64,000 bases of DNA from Viscum album (lineage: Eukaryota; Streptophyta; Magnoliopsida; Santalales; Viscaceae): NCBI GenBank assembly GCA_963277665.1, contig OY728157.1, positions 364,698,067 to 364,762,066 of the forward strand, given 5' to 3'. The translations under genes were made by a program, and so were the position numbers. Below are positions 1 through 12,800 of this stretch, in pieces. The notes beneath the pieces are model-generated. The model was not told the DNA's origin. It saw only the letters and a list, made by a program, of their open reading frames with translations, and did not search any database. Numbering within the stretch: the stretch's first letter is position 1; each line of letters begins with the position of its first letter.

Positions 1-71
1 TCTTCAAAATCCTTCTCGTATTAGCTCTATATTGTTCATAAAAAATGATTTACTGAATCATTTTTTATAAT

Positions 72-560
72 GTAATGGTGTGACATCCTCAATTACCGCA
101 TTAGTTTTGAATTCACAATCCTTAGCTCTGGTGCGGATTCCCTAGTAAGGAGACTCGAGTCATCTTCTTTGGAAGAACAATTTGGCCTTGGCTAGTATCA
201 TTTGGTATGGGTTCATCTGGTATGGATTCACTCAATTCCTCATATAATATTCATCATATGGAATGACTATGGTAGATCTGGTAGTAGTCTTCTATGAGCT
301 TCCTTTGTAGAAATTTCATTATTTCTCGACTAGATCTTGTGGACATGGTTATGCAATGCAGTTGAATCCCTTAACACATGATCGATCCATTTCTAGTTCA
401 TCTTAAGTATCTCATGTCACCTGCATTATGAGCTCATCCTTTTTAAAGCATGAAGGGGAGAATCTTGTGGGAGGGGATTCCCTTTGACTTTATTATTTAT
501 GACCTCCATAGACCCATGTTTTGATTCTATTCTATTTATTTTTTATGCAAGTTATTATCT
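72..560 (+). repeat. Possible LTR start and flank
   Basis: A TGTGACATCCTC motif at about 72 resembles the start of many plant Ty3/gypsy LTRs. The following 490 bases are less AT-rich than the DNA to the right. I see no partner LTR, primer-binding site or coding trace, so the assignment is weak. It could instead belong to the 3' LTR side of the minus-strand gypsy body at 1390-5560. Confidence 0.2.
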
Positions 561-1389
561 AATAAATAAACAATGATGATGCTGATTCCCTACAATCAAC
601 GCTCATCAAGACGGAGGGTCAATTGAATTTTACTTTGTCAGTTTTTTGAACCCAAATTAATTTAGGTGTGTGGTTGATGAAATAGTCATGAAGTTTCTCC
701 AATTATACATGTGGTCTATCTCTGAAGCAATTTTTCATTCTTCTACTGTTGTACATAAATAGTATAGAGATTAAATTTTAAAATATATTATCTAATAAAA
801 AAGTATATAATTAAAATATTTTGGGAAAACTAAATTAAGAATAAGATTAAATATAAAATTTAAACAAAAAAGAAAAAATAATAAATTTTAAAATAAATAA
901 TTAAATTCAAATACCATTGAGTAATTAATTAACAAATTAAAAAAAAATAATGATAAAATTAATAAATAATTAAAATATGAATTAATGAAATTAATTTTAT
1001 ATTATTTAAAACATGGGACTAAAAATTAAATTATCCATTTCTATAATAATGAAATATTGAAAACATAATAGTTAAAAAAAATTACATATATCAATTAATC
1101 AACTAATTACTAAATTTTAGAAATAAAAAAAATAACAAAATACGTCAATTAGTTCAGAAAAATAAAAAAAATAAAAAAAATAAATTTAAGAACTCAAGAC
1201 TTAACATTATAAAACAATCAATCCTAAAACCTAAATATAAACCTAAAATTTATTAATTTAATACTTTACACAGAAAATAACCAAAATAAAATAAATAACC
1301 ATATAAAATCATATTTTAACATTAAATAAATTATTAAAATACTAAACTAATTTGGTAATAAATACGATTTAGAGGAGACAATAGATATT
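561..1389. other. AT-rich DNA without recognisable features
   Basis: This stretch is very AT-rich, with many short A and T runs. I see no coding trace, tandem array or RNA gene. By position it may be the decayed 3' LTR of the element to its right. Confidence 0.5.
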
Positions 1390-2740
1390 ACACTCTAAAA
1401 CAATGTGGGTGGTTCTTCTTCATAACATCCCCAAGTTCCCATAATACTTCCTCTATTTTACATTTTCTCTAAGGTACCACTACCAGCCATATTTCATGAT
1501 TTTTTAACATTTGTTCTTTAGTGTCAATAATCTAGATAGGTTCTTCATGGTAGGATATGTTAGGTAACAATTATATTTCTTTAGAGTTGAGAACATGAAT
1601 TAGGTCTGTAAGATACTTTCTTAACAATGTTATATAGAACACATCATTTCCCTAGAGATACTCAGTGGAATTTCCAAATGATAATCCACAAGACCAATTA
1701 TTTTGAGAATTTTGAAATGTCCAATATACTTTGGGATCAATTATAATTTCACATCAATCCTTATAATACCCTTACACATAGATACTTTTATTACAAAAAG
1801 ATATTTCCCTTCAAATTCCAAATATTTCATTTGGTTATCCACAGAGTTGTTTTTCTTTCTTTGAACCACTTTAATGTGGCCTTGAAGAGTATATACCTTC
1901 ATCATTGTCTCCAAAATAATTTATAGGAATATAAATTTCCTTCAATGAAATCATCCAAAAAAGGTTAAGTATAATATATCTTTCCATATAATGATTCACC
2001 TTATACGATTTGAATACTTTAATAGAAGAAATTTTTATATGAAAAGTCAACCAAAATTAAATAATAATCCCACATACCTTTAAAATAAAGAGAGAATGGC
2101 ATCAAAATGTCTTATAATGTTTGAATAATTCATTCAAACAATCCATTAGTTTTTGGATGATAGGAATTTCACAAAAGAAGCTAGGTATCATGAGCCTTCG
2201 GAGGATAATTTCAAGAAATTTGATGTAAATTGAGGATCATGACCAGAAAAAATTGAAATACGTGCACCATGATGTTTAAAAAATTTATTAATATATATAT
2301 CCATATAATTTTATCAATACATAAATATTCTCTTATAGTGTGGAAATGTGTGGATTTTATAAATTGATCACTAAAAATACATATGGTATCATTTTTTCTG
2401 GGACTCTTAGGTAATCTGATGAAAAAATACAGGGTAATTTCATCATATTTCGTCATAGAAATATGTAGTGGATGCGGGAATCATATAAGATGTTGTCACT
2501 CAACCTTCACCTATTAAAAAACCAAGAATATTAATATATAATCTATAATTTCCCACTTTATATTATCCCACCAAAAAATTTCTTTCGAATCCCTATACTT
2601 CATGGTGCGACTAGGGTGAATAGAGATATTTGAGCCATGGGAATCATTTAATAATTCCATTTTTTGATCAAGTGTATAGAAAAACAAAATACACTTTCCA
2701 AATTTTAGAACACCGACATTATAAATGAACTCTATCAATT
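1390..2740 (-). pseudogene. Integrase region of gypsy 1, broken
   Basis: At 2514-2738 (minus) the HHCC zinc region is legible: 'HPSRTMKYRD' then 'WWDNIKWEI', matching the family pattern HPGxTKMYRDL...WWxxMK. At 2211-2456 (minus) the core reads 'ITLYFFIRLPKSP' and 'SDQFIKSTHFHTIREY', which corresponds to the segment carrying the first catalytic Asp. After that the frame is lost before the second Asp (SDRD) motif. The C-terminal tail ends near 1395 with 'WELGDVM'. The enzyme would normally insert element DNA into the genome; this copy cannot. Confidence 0.8.
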
Positions 2741-2769
2741 TTACTTTATTTATGGAATTAATTTTCTTT

Positions 2770-4330
2770 TCAAAATTCTCTTCATCAGGCTGAGAAATTT
2801 ATATTATTTCAAATAAAGATAGTTATGACATCCTTTAACTAATGAGTTATATTTACCCTTACTTAATTACTCCCATATTAATATCTACTAAATATATGAA
2901 CATATGATTCATTTAAATCCTCATTTTAGTCAATACTCCATGATGTTTCTTTCTCAATGCACCTGCTACTTTATTTACCATCTCGGTGTGGTAGTGTATG
3001 GAGAAATTAGAATCCTTGAGCAACTCAAGCCATCACCTTTTCCTCCAAGCTGATCTCTTTGTGTGAAATTATGTATTTAATACTCTTATGATCAGTGTGT
3101 ATCTCACATATTTTTTCATAGAGAAAATATCTTTATATATTGAAAAAAATATTATAGCTACAAACTTAAGATCATGGGTTAAATTGATCATGTAAAGAGT
3201 CTTTAAGAACCTTGATCCATATGCAATAAATTTTTCCTTATGTATTAGGAAAGAACCAGGTTAGTTATCTGTTACATCTCTATATATCACATATCCATTA
3301 TTTCTTAATTATTGAGTCAATATCAGAGCATTGACCAACCTTCTATTCAATTATCTAAAACAATATTCACATTACTTTATCATATTAACTTAACACATTT
3401 ACATATAATATTTGTTAACATTTTATTTAGTAGAGTTTTGTTTGAATAAATTATCAATAGGTACCAACTAAACCAAGGAATCTAACTCTTCATCAATATA
3501 GGCCATTATTTAACCATCTTTGTCTTCACAATATCTAATTAGATTTCATCCTTATAAACCATATGTCCAAGAAAAGAATATTTTGTAAATTAAAATTCAC
3601 ACTTGAAAAATTTCCCCGATAACTCTATTTATTTTATAGTTTCAAGAATAATTCACAAGTGGTTCTCATTATCCTAAAGCTTTTATAGTACACCAATATT
3701 TAATAAATAAATACTAAAGAAAAATTTTCAAGACATTCCTGGAATAATCTATTAATTTTAATCCATAAAAAGGTGCATTAGTTAATCCATTTGGAGTTAC
3801 TATAAGCTCATAATGTCTATACCTTGTATGAAATTATAACTTTTGAATATATTACTTATTAAATAAAAATTAATGATAATAAAAAATTGTAAATATTTGA
3901 AAATTATTGAGATCCTTGAATTTGATCAAAAAATTCATCTGTACGAGGTAGAAGATACTTATTCTTCAAAGTAATAACATTGATTTCCCTATATTCAATA
4001 TAGAACCTTATAGATCAATATTTATTTTTAACAAAAAATTGGAATCCCTTAGATGAAACACTAGGGAGTATAAATCCATTATCACACAACTCTTATAAAT
4101 TTATCGTTAGTTAAATTAATTCAACTATGAATATTTTATACGGAGACATAGATATAGGTCTTTCATTATTTATTAAATCAATGGAAACTCAACTTTATGC
4201 TTTATTATATGTTCAAATATTTCCTTAGGAAACACATTAATGTATCCTAATTATAATCTCCTTCTCTTAGAAATAACTTTTTATATAATAATTTGAAAAA
4301 AATATAAACAAGTATAATATTATAGTCTAC
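2770..4330 (-). pseudogene. Reverse transcriptase-RNase H region of gypsy 1, broken
   Basis: Minus-strand translation around 3890-4040 gives 'IEYREINVITLKNKYLLPR', matching the family's [20 protein letters not shown] segment. Further on, 'SGKFFKCEF' and 'SFLGHMVYKDEI' match the thumb/connection. Near 3700 the catalytic FIDD has become FI-Tyr-stop, so both Asp codons are lost. RNase H around 2930-3120 shows 'TDHKSIKYII'. Several frames are needed to follow the domain, which shows multiple indels. Non-functional. Confidence 0.8.
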
Positions 4331-4348
4331 CATTAGTATAATAATCAA

Positions 4349-4573
4349 TTATGAAAATAGGTTGCATCTATATTTAATAAAGGGTAATGATTGACCTAAC
4401 ATTGTTATGATAATATTTCCACTAGGAGTTTTGAATGAAAACTCCCTTCTTATGGTCCTAGGGAAATATCTAATTTTCTTGGAAAAAAAGAAATATATAA
4501 AAGAGTGCGAAGATCCCGAGTAAACTAAATTAAAAGCTAAATTTGATTCTATAATTATAGTACCTACCACCAT
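4349..4573 (-). pseudogene. Retroviral-type aspartic protease fragment of gypsy 1
   Basis: A 74-codon open stretch reads 'VVGTIIIESNLAFNLVYSGSSHSFI', here split as 'VVGTIIIES' and 'YSGSSHSFI'. This matches the chromoviral protease pattern GTI.I....A..L.DSGASHSFI. The catalytic Asp of DSG is replaced by Tyr, so the protease is dead. It sits between the gag and RT traces as expected for a gag-pol polyprotein. Confidence 0.75.
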
Positions 4574-4599
4574 ATATTTAGGAACTTAAACCTTAGATA

Positions 4600-5560
4600 T
4601 TGGTATTACATCATCTTAACCTTATCCCCTTTTCCTCATCCGTAGTATGTTCCCATAATGCATGGGACATTGGTTTTAATAGTGTAAAATTTATCAATAA
4701 TTAAAGAACATAAATATAGTGGATTATTTCTTTCCCTTGCACTAATTATATAGATGGCCCTTTAATGCACACTTATAATAAACTCCCATTCCATTCAAGT
4801 ATTCCTTATAATATTTATTTATAAATAATATTACATGATAGAAACTAACTCATTTCCTTCTTCTTATTTAAATAATTTTCTCCTTGTTCCCAACCAAAAT
4901 CTTCATTCTTAATTTCCCTCTAATATATAGGATTTAGAAAATTATTTCTCTATTTTGTTGGAGAATTACACTATTTCATCATCTGATGAAAATGTTTGAG
5001 AAACCAATTCCTTTTAGTGGTTTGGATTAAACCTTTTAAACCAATAGTCAAATTTTCTTTTCATATTACATGTGTAAAATGTAGAATAAATGTATAGATT
5101 TATACATGCATCTTCATACTCTACTAAACTTTCATATTATTTTTTATTTAAGATGATGAGCATTCTCTCTATTTTAATTCATTTATCATGAGGGAAATAT
5201 TATAAAGAATATTAATTTATGATCCCTATATTCTATATGTTATATTTATTGTTACACTCTATTATTATCTATCAATGACCACAATTGATAAAAATACCCT
5301 TTAAGATGATACACTATTATTAAATATTTTTACCCTTTCACTACATCAATGGCTAAAAATATATTTTTAAGGGACTTAATCCAATGCCCAAATACCACTG
5401 AATTAGTCCTTCCACTAATAAATGGAGTTTTATTTCACATGAAATGATTCAATATAGGTTAATCATACTATGTATAATAATATTTCTCCATATGGTCAAG
5501 GTTATTAGTCATAACCTGCGTCAGCTTCCCAAATTTGTCCATGGTGTTCTCTGCTCAAAA
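4600..5560 (-). pseudogene. Gag remnant of gypsy 1
   Basis: Around 5300-5420 the minus strand reads 'FGHWIKSLKNIF' followed by 'YHLKGYFYQLW'. These match the plant Ty3/gypsy gag core pattern W(I/L)..LE.IF......KV..A...L.G.A..WW. The zinc-knuckle part toward 4640 is not clear. Gag forms the particle shell; this copy is interrupted by many stops. Confidence 0.6.
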
Positions 5561-7787
5561 AATAATTGTATTTGGATGGAGTGAAATTATTTACATTTGA
5601 TGGAGTAATCCAAAATACCAAAAGAAGTTTGAAAACTCTATGGAAATTCATTATTAGGTATTAGTGTTATATAATAATGTTTTTTATTTTAGGGGTATAA
5701 TATAAAATTTTATATTTTAAAAAGTTTATAAATATATAGGATTTAAACATAAAATAAATAATTGATATAGATTGTAGTTTGTATTTAGATTATAAATAAA
5801 AGTGTTACCCACTCATTGTTTGAATATAAAAGAATATTTCAAGATCAAATGGATTTACTTAAATGATGTGCAATATCAAATTACTTATCTTATATAATTA
5901 GAGAACATATTTTTTAATAAAGTATTATTAGGAAAAATATGAGATGATGAATTCAATACCAATGGTTTAGGATTCATTAGATTCTATAAAATGTTTAAAA
6001 AAAGTTAAGGATAAAATGTTTTATCTATGATGAACGTATTTATCTATTTTCTTGTAAAGATATTATGAATTGAGATTCCACTTCCAATATATGCAATATT
6101 TTATAGAAAATAACCCTTTCTAGAGAGTAATTATTAAATCATATAGAAACCATATATGATATGGATAAAAAGTTTATTTATTAGGTATTCCACAAAATTA
6201 AATAACTATTTATTTGACATATAGAGATTTTGTATGTTAACATCATATTCTTAAGATTATATAGTTTTTAAGAGATTAGTGGGAGTATATTTATAATTAG
6301 AGAAGTTCTTGTAAAATATAAAAATGATAATTCCATTCAAAATAGAATGTTAATTTCAATTTTTATCCTAAATTATTTTAGGATGTGCTTATAAAAGTTT
6401 AATATAAATATTTATATTATCTTTAAATATTTTTTGGAAAAATATTTGATAGAAAAAGGTTCCAAAACTAGTGATGATAATTAACATTCAAAGAGTATCA
6501 AGTAGATAAAAGAATCTATTATCATCATAACATTTTATATATTAAATTAAATGAGTTCAAAAACTTGATAAAATATTTTTATATTCATAATATGATTCCA
6601 AAGTGTCATTATTATTCATGTTGGATTAGTTTATAGTTGTAACTCACTAATGGAGTCTAGTGGGAGTGTTTTGTTAGATGGAAACATAGAGATATAATAA
6701 GTTTAAAAAACCCTAAAAGTGAAACAAATATAAGGTTAATATGGAAGTATGTCATATGTGATATAATGATAGAGGTATTTAGATTTTTATTTGTTGAAAT
6801 AATTAGAAATGTTTAAGAATAAAAAATATTTCATGTTATACAATTTTTAGTCTCCAATTTATAAAACATGTGAAGTGCTTGTCTATTTGATGAGGAGAAT
6901 GTGATGTACTCACCCATAAGGGTGAACAATAAGTGATGTATTCATCGAACCTATAAGTCTATAATCAGCTAATCGAGAATTTATAAGTAGCTATATGGGA
7001 TTGAATTAATTTTTGTCATGTTTTTACTCAATATCTTAAAAAAGTGATCATATGAAAATATATGATTTTATATGATACTAATTGTGGAAATAGTTATAAA
7101 GATACATGTGTTTACTAGAGATCATTCCATATCCATTTGTATATTGATCACACTAATTCTAGAATGCATATCTGTTTTCAATGTAGTAGAGTCTCTTGGG
7201 GTCACACTCTTATAGAATAAATGGTGATTGAGTTTTGTAAAATGAAAGTGATAGTATAAAATTGTTTTACTGTTTATCCAAAAGGAGTTTAGGATATATA
7301 TTCACTAGGTATTTCATGTGATATGATATATGGTGAATTTGATGATATATTTACAAAATTATTTTGGAAGATATTTAAATGGTGTTTTGATATGATTTTA
7401 TAAGTTGTCATATATAATACAATATAATGTCAAATAGAATCTAGTCTATACAGATTTAGTATAAGTTGTAAATTGAAGGAGTATTACCCAAAAGACATAC
7501 TTATTTATAATATAAATTGGAATATATCATAATATATGATATATATATATATATCTATGTGTTATATGGAATGGAATAAAAGAAACCATGTTTTATCATA
7601 TTACAATTATTTAGGTCTATTTTAATGAATGAAATAGATATTTCATGACCCTACCTTAATCTTATCATATTCTTTGATTTGGATATATCATATTACATGG
7701 ATCATAATGTACAATTCACTATAAATCCTATGATTGACTAGAATTCGAATGAATAGAATTATTCCTAAGGCATTATTTTATGTTAGC

Positions 7788-7802
7788 TAGTATTTCATAT
7801 GA
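7788..7802. repeat. Target-site duplication, left
   Basis: TAGTATTTCATATGA here and TAGTGTTTCATATGA at 8931-8945 flank the insert, with one mismatch in 15. The uninterrupted copy at 21250-21265 has a single version of this site. Confidence 0.7.
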
Positions 7803-8930
7803 CTGACTGAAAATTCTCTTTTTATTTGATTTTTGAAATTTTCTTTAAGTGTGAGCGGTAACCCAGACCAAACCATACATGAGATAACTGATTCAAAATT
7901 CAAAATTCAGAAACCCAAAAACTGGCATCATGACCTCCTCTTTCGCAAACTTTTTTTCAACGCAATCATCACAAATCTCAAGCCATCATTATGCACCATA
8001 TGGTCAAATTTCGAGATGCGAGCTGCCTCTAAATTACCGCTGCAATGTCTACCAGAGGGAATACACTGGGCCAAAGGCACCTGCTTTAATCCCCTTCTGG
8101 ATAAAATCCATGTAGAAATTCTGGAAAGAACCATCCAAAGACCAAAATCCGAACCATTACAGCAGCACCATAAATCGACAAAAAGGCTACCATCAAAAAA
8201 ACAATCGACTTGCACACTTATTCAACTCCCACCATCCAACATCATCAAGAAGAACAGATCACTTACCTCCATCCATCCAAAATCAGACAATATCACAACG
8301 CAAGATCAAACAGAAACCAAACCACATGAAAACTCAAATGGATATTTCAGCATGAAATTCATGGCTGTGACTGCAAAAGGAAGGACTGCGAAAATAGAAG
8401 AACCATAAAATCAAAATCAAATAATGGAATCAACAAGAGAAAAGCCACCACCATCGTGAAGACTCATCACCATGAACCAGTGCATCCAAAACTGAAATGA
8501 ATAAAAAAAGAAAGAAGCCAGAAGAAATCACCAGAATGCGGGGAGGAAAACTCGCCGCCCATATCCCATCGCCGCCAAATATAATGAACTCAAAGATAAT
8601 GATGAAGCACCAACCGTACACACTGGAGACAAGGCGGAGACCTCAGGTCACTGGATCTGGAAGCTCGGTCGCGGATCGACACCATGCCACCATGAGAGAC
8701 CCTATCTAGTGATGAATGACTCAAGTGGGAATGAGCCGACAACAGTGCAAAGGAGAAATGACTCGAGTCCATGAAACGCCACCGAAACCAAGGAATCACT
8801 TCCTGATCTCTCCGAGCCGCAGATGAGTCACCACGCCGACCCGAGGTGAGGAAGGTGGTGGTGAGGGGAAAACCCTAACGCGCTGTGCCCCTTATAGGAT
8901 CATTCTCTGTCATTGTATTATATTTGAAAA
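7803..8930 (-). mobile_element. GC-richer retroposed insert, identity unknown
   Basis: A 1128-base block absent from the duplicate copy (compare 21215-21275). Its 15-bp flanking duplications are typical of LINE-type target-primed insertion. Read on the minus strand it starts GC-rich (GCGCGTTAGGGTTTTCCCC), like a plant 5' leader, and ends with an A-rich tract containing AATAAA next to the target duplication, so minus is the likely sense. Minus-strand open stretches at 8590-8799, 8430-8621 and 7928-8215 match no family I know. The last plus-strand frame (191 codons, 7833-8408) is probably chance. It could be a retroposed transcript or a non-autonomous LINE derivative. A splice-donor-like GAGGTAAGT lies near 8265 on the minus strand. 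Confidence 0.6.
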
Positions 8931-8945
8931 TAGTGTTTCATATGA
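8931..8945. repeat. Target-site duplication, right
   Basis: Partner of 7788-7802, with 14 of 15 bases identical. Confidence 0.7.
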
Positions 8946-9893
8946 AAAAGATTATGATAAGACTAATTAAGAATTCCTGAGTTGAATGAATGACATGATA
9001 TATATATTACTAATTTTAATTTTAATATAGGATCTAATGTATAAAGGTTTGGGGAGTATCTCTATAGTTAATGCCAAAAGGCAGTCTCGATGAGATGGTG
9101 TGAGTTTGAGCCCACCTAAGTCTTCATAAAATTATCCCTTAGATCTCTTTCTCCTCCTAAATTTTCTATTAAGAGGTACTATAACACTATTTGCATGAAT
9201 GATAATTCCATTTGAGTGTCAAGTGATATTTATCATCCATTGGATGCACCATAATAGAGGGAATATATTGAGTGCGTCTAATAGATCTTCATCAAACCAC
9301 TACGATTAAACATTATAATAGTAACTCTTTAAATAAAGGTACATGAGTTCTTTATATTTCATATATATATATGAATTATCTTCGATAGACTGGTTGATCC
9401 TAGTATTAGGTTCATGTTGTCTTCCTTTATATTTAATGAGTTTCATTCAATCATTTGTAACCTAATAGGAATATGATTTTGGAGTTTGACCTAAACATTG
9501 GGGTTTTAGCAATTTATTTATATTTTAATGGTAGAAGTGTTGAATAGATCTCTAGTAGGTGTCTTGGGTGAATCGGTAACCTAGATATATCCATGGAATC
9601 TAGGTGCAGATCTACTTTGGGGTAGCAAAGATTCTATTGTAAGTAACACTATGGGGGATATTTTATGAATTGGGTTACCCTTGGTCAAATATTATTTGAT
9701 GGTAGAAAATTCAAAAGAGGGACCCAAATGATTTAGGAAACCCCTATTTTGTTTAATATTTGTGATTTATGTGAGTGTATGGGTCTATATAAGGATGCAT
9801 GGATGTTTAATCTTGTCAATTATTTATGTATTATGTGGTGTCATCCCTACACTAATGATTTACTAGGGACCCTTAGAAAAGGTTTTATATAGA

Positions 9894-12800
9894 AAGGACC
9901 ATAATGGTTTTATGAAAAGGGTACATAGATACTACATTCTTACTAAGTGGTTCCCCCCCATTTTCAAGATTAAATTTAAAGTCTTCCTAAGGTAATTATT
10001 ATTCAAAAACCCTAATTCCAAGGGTTTTATAACAATGTGATTTCTCATATATTGTGAATTTGAAAATATTTTACCATGAAAGGTGTATTGAGGGGAATAT
10101 TTATACGCTGTATATGATAATTATTATTCTAATAAATACAGGGTCTGGGGTTATATAAAATATTCACTCACACATGAATTCACCATTTTTCCACCCTAAA
10201 CTATGATGTATTCCAAAAAGTGATGGTGGCTACATGAAATGACCACCCATGTGTTATAAATAACATCTGGTCACCCAAGATTACAAAATCTATGAAAAAA
10301 CTCCTTATAGTAAACACAAACAACTAATGGATTGTATAAGATTCAAATAGGGGTATAAAATAAACACAAAAACAGTGTAGGCACCACAAATATTTTAATA
10401 AAATAAAAATTTGTCATGCCTTTTGACTATTAAGGATAACCACCCCACATAGGAGCTTTATAGGTGAAAAGACAAGTCCAAATAATAACTATAATGTATT
10501 TGGGCCCTACAGAGTTATTACAGGGCTATGTAATTTCACCACGGTTGTAAAACTTCAATTATAATAGAATATTTTTTTCACATGATTCAATTTTGAAATA
10601 TTTCATAAATTATTTATCACTTTTTCCACAAAACCGTGTAACAAATTGGCCCGGGATACCACTGAATCAGTACATGGTCTAATCTTCCATGAGGTTTTAA
10701 GAATGTTAATGATCACTATGGGATGTAAACTAGTTCTAGAGGATCAAAATATAAAATTTTCATAATTACTTCACTATAAGATAATAATAAAAACAATAAT
10801 AAAGTAATGGAAATTATTGTGAACCCAACAAGTCATATACATACATTGGTGAACCATACATAAGAAATAAAAAATTCTAAATAAATAACCCAAATTAAAC
10901 ATTGAATAAAAATGAAAATATCTAAATGTGATATGATACATAAAAGTTATTACTATCATCTATGACCATACCTAATAATAAATGACTAAAATGACCATAC
11001 AACACACAATAAATGAAAGATAAACAATACACCTAGACGAATTAGCCAATACATAAATGTCCCAAAAATAAATAAACCTATCCCACCATCAAAACACGTC
11101 TATGTGACCCAAAATCCCTTACCATATCCAAAATTTTCTTTACAAACTACTTTGATGAAATCCAAACTAAGATTAAAACTTTGGAAACTATTTAAAAACA
11201 AAGAGTTGCATATATGTGCACACATATATATGTAGGGTGTGAGATAAAAATTCCTTGTAATATTTCATAAAAGTTTATATGAAAATTATTTCAAAATTTT
11301 TTCATAAATTATAGTTTGTACATATTTATAAAATATGTTTTTTCAAATGTTAGGTGCATAGAAATAAAATATTATGCATAATCTTCTTTAAAAAACAACA
11401 AGTAAAACCCATTTTGGAAAAAGTATTTTTTTCTTGAGAACCAATATTTGAATCCCAAACTAACAAATCAATTTTTTTAAAGAAATATCTTACCAAATAC
11501 ATTTTTATCCAAAGAGTGAAATATTCCATTTAATTCAAAAAGTCACTAAAGGGTTTTAAAAGGGTAAACTTCCATATTTACAAAATTTTAAAAAAATCAT
11601 TTTCTTTTATTCTCTATTTGTTTTTGTAAATGTACCTTTTCAAATGTTTCTACAAATTAAAGCTCCACCAAAATTACTAATAAAAAAAATTGTAGACACC
11701 ATCATATCAAGAGTCATTATAAAAGAAAATAACAATAATGTAGGTGCTGCCAAAAACCCAAAATAAGCATAATGGGAATTCACATAAATCATGTTGTGAG
11801 AATCCACTATATAGTTCCATAATCAAATGATTAAATATCATGGGAAAGTTTATAGGTTCAAATTTAAAAAGGTCTCATGCGTACTCTAACAAAAAAATCT
11901 ATTGGTAATCTCCCAGAGAGTTATCAATTCACCATCAAATTTCCTCCAGTTGTCTAATCAAGCCACTATCCCTGTCAAGGTCACAACCTATACTAGGGGT
12001 CACTGGAGAATGAAAAAATAAAGTTAGTATGTCCTAGACTGAATCTATAACTTAGAATCATGGGTTCCCATGACATATCAAAAGGGGTGGTGAGAAGTCA
12101 ATAGTCACATGGTCATCACATGGATCAAAAAAATAAGAAAAAAATAATAAATCTCATCAAATCTCCAACACACTATCTAGAAACAAACCATTTTATCTAA
12201 TTAATCATCACATAATAATAATAAAGAATCAGAATACCATAAAATGGGCATAATTTTATACTAAACATAATAACAAGGGGCTTGAAATTGGGGTTATAAA
12301 AATATAAATATACCCATTTTCTTAAATTGTGAACCAGGAATTTAAACTAAAACATGTAAAATGATTCAAAATTATTATAAAACATCCTTTGAATATCAAT
12401 TAAGGATCCATTACTCTAAAAAATCAGTTTTTTTAGTTTATAGTAACTTAATTAAAAAATACATTTTTTTCAAAACCAAAACAAAACTTGTGTTACATAA
12501 TTTATAAATAAAAAAAGGATAAAACCTTTTATTTATTATCAAAACCATTTCAAAATTTCCTCTAAACCATTTTCACAACCACTTAACATACGAATAATAC
12601 CTTTTAAAACAAATAATTAAAAATCCATTGAACAATGCACTGTACCTTGTCTAGAAAAGAATTAAAACTTTTTATGAATCCTTCAAGGGTCTCATAAATA
12701 GATATAACAAAATAAAAATTGAATTTTAAAACCTAATATTTTTATTAAATTAGTGCATAATGTTACTGCACAAAGAAACCTAAATCAAAAAATGTGAGAA

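Larger units (their letters stand above)
1390..5560 (-). mobile_element. Decayed Ty3/gypsy chromovirus body (gypsy 1)
   Basis: Read on the minus strand, the domains come in Ty3/gypsy order: gag, protease, reverse transcriptase, RNase H, integrase. All are interrupted by stops and frameshifts. Integrase lies after RNase H, which separates Ty3/gypsy from Ty1/copia. The pol end has a WELGDVM segment like the 'TWE.EDxM' end of plant chromovirus pol. LTRs are not resolved. The tandem duplication described below begins about 270 bases to its right. Confidence 0.85.
5830..9893 (+). mobile_element. Copia-like 3' end plus LTR (copy A), interrupted
   Basis: At 6655-6666 the sequence GTCTAGTGGGAG looks like the polypurine tract that precedes the 3' LTR in plant Ty1/copia elements. 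It is followed at 6667 by TGTTTTGTTAGATGG, a plausible LTR start. DNA to the left should then be the pol end, but its coding signal is too decayed to confirm ('ISGSIFI' near 6270 may be the STSGYIF segment before RNase H). The LTR-like part is cut by the 7803-8930 insert. Copy B lies at 18756-22235. Copia is a best guess. Confidence 0.45.

Noticed and set aside
5380..5405. Primer-binding-site-like complement of TGGTAT... in gypsy 1
   Set aside because: Translation through this point on the minus strand continues the gag core (FGHWIKS), so it is coding sequence.
7833..8408. 191-codon plus-strand open frame in the 1.1-kb insert
   Set aside because: The insert's A-rich end and leader-like start indicate minus as the sense strand, and the translation resembles no protein.
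9060..9125. tRNA-like A/B boxes in the copia-like LTR
   Set aside because: The B-box match (AGTTTGAGCCC) is poor, is not kept in copy B, and no tRNA fold closes.
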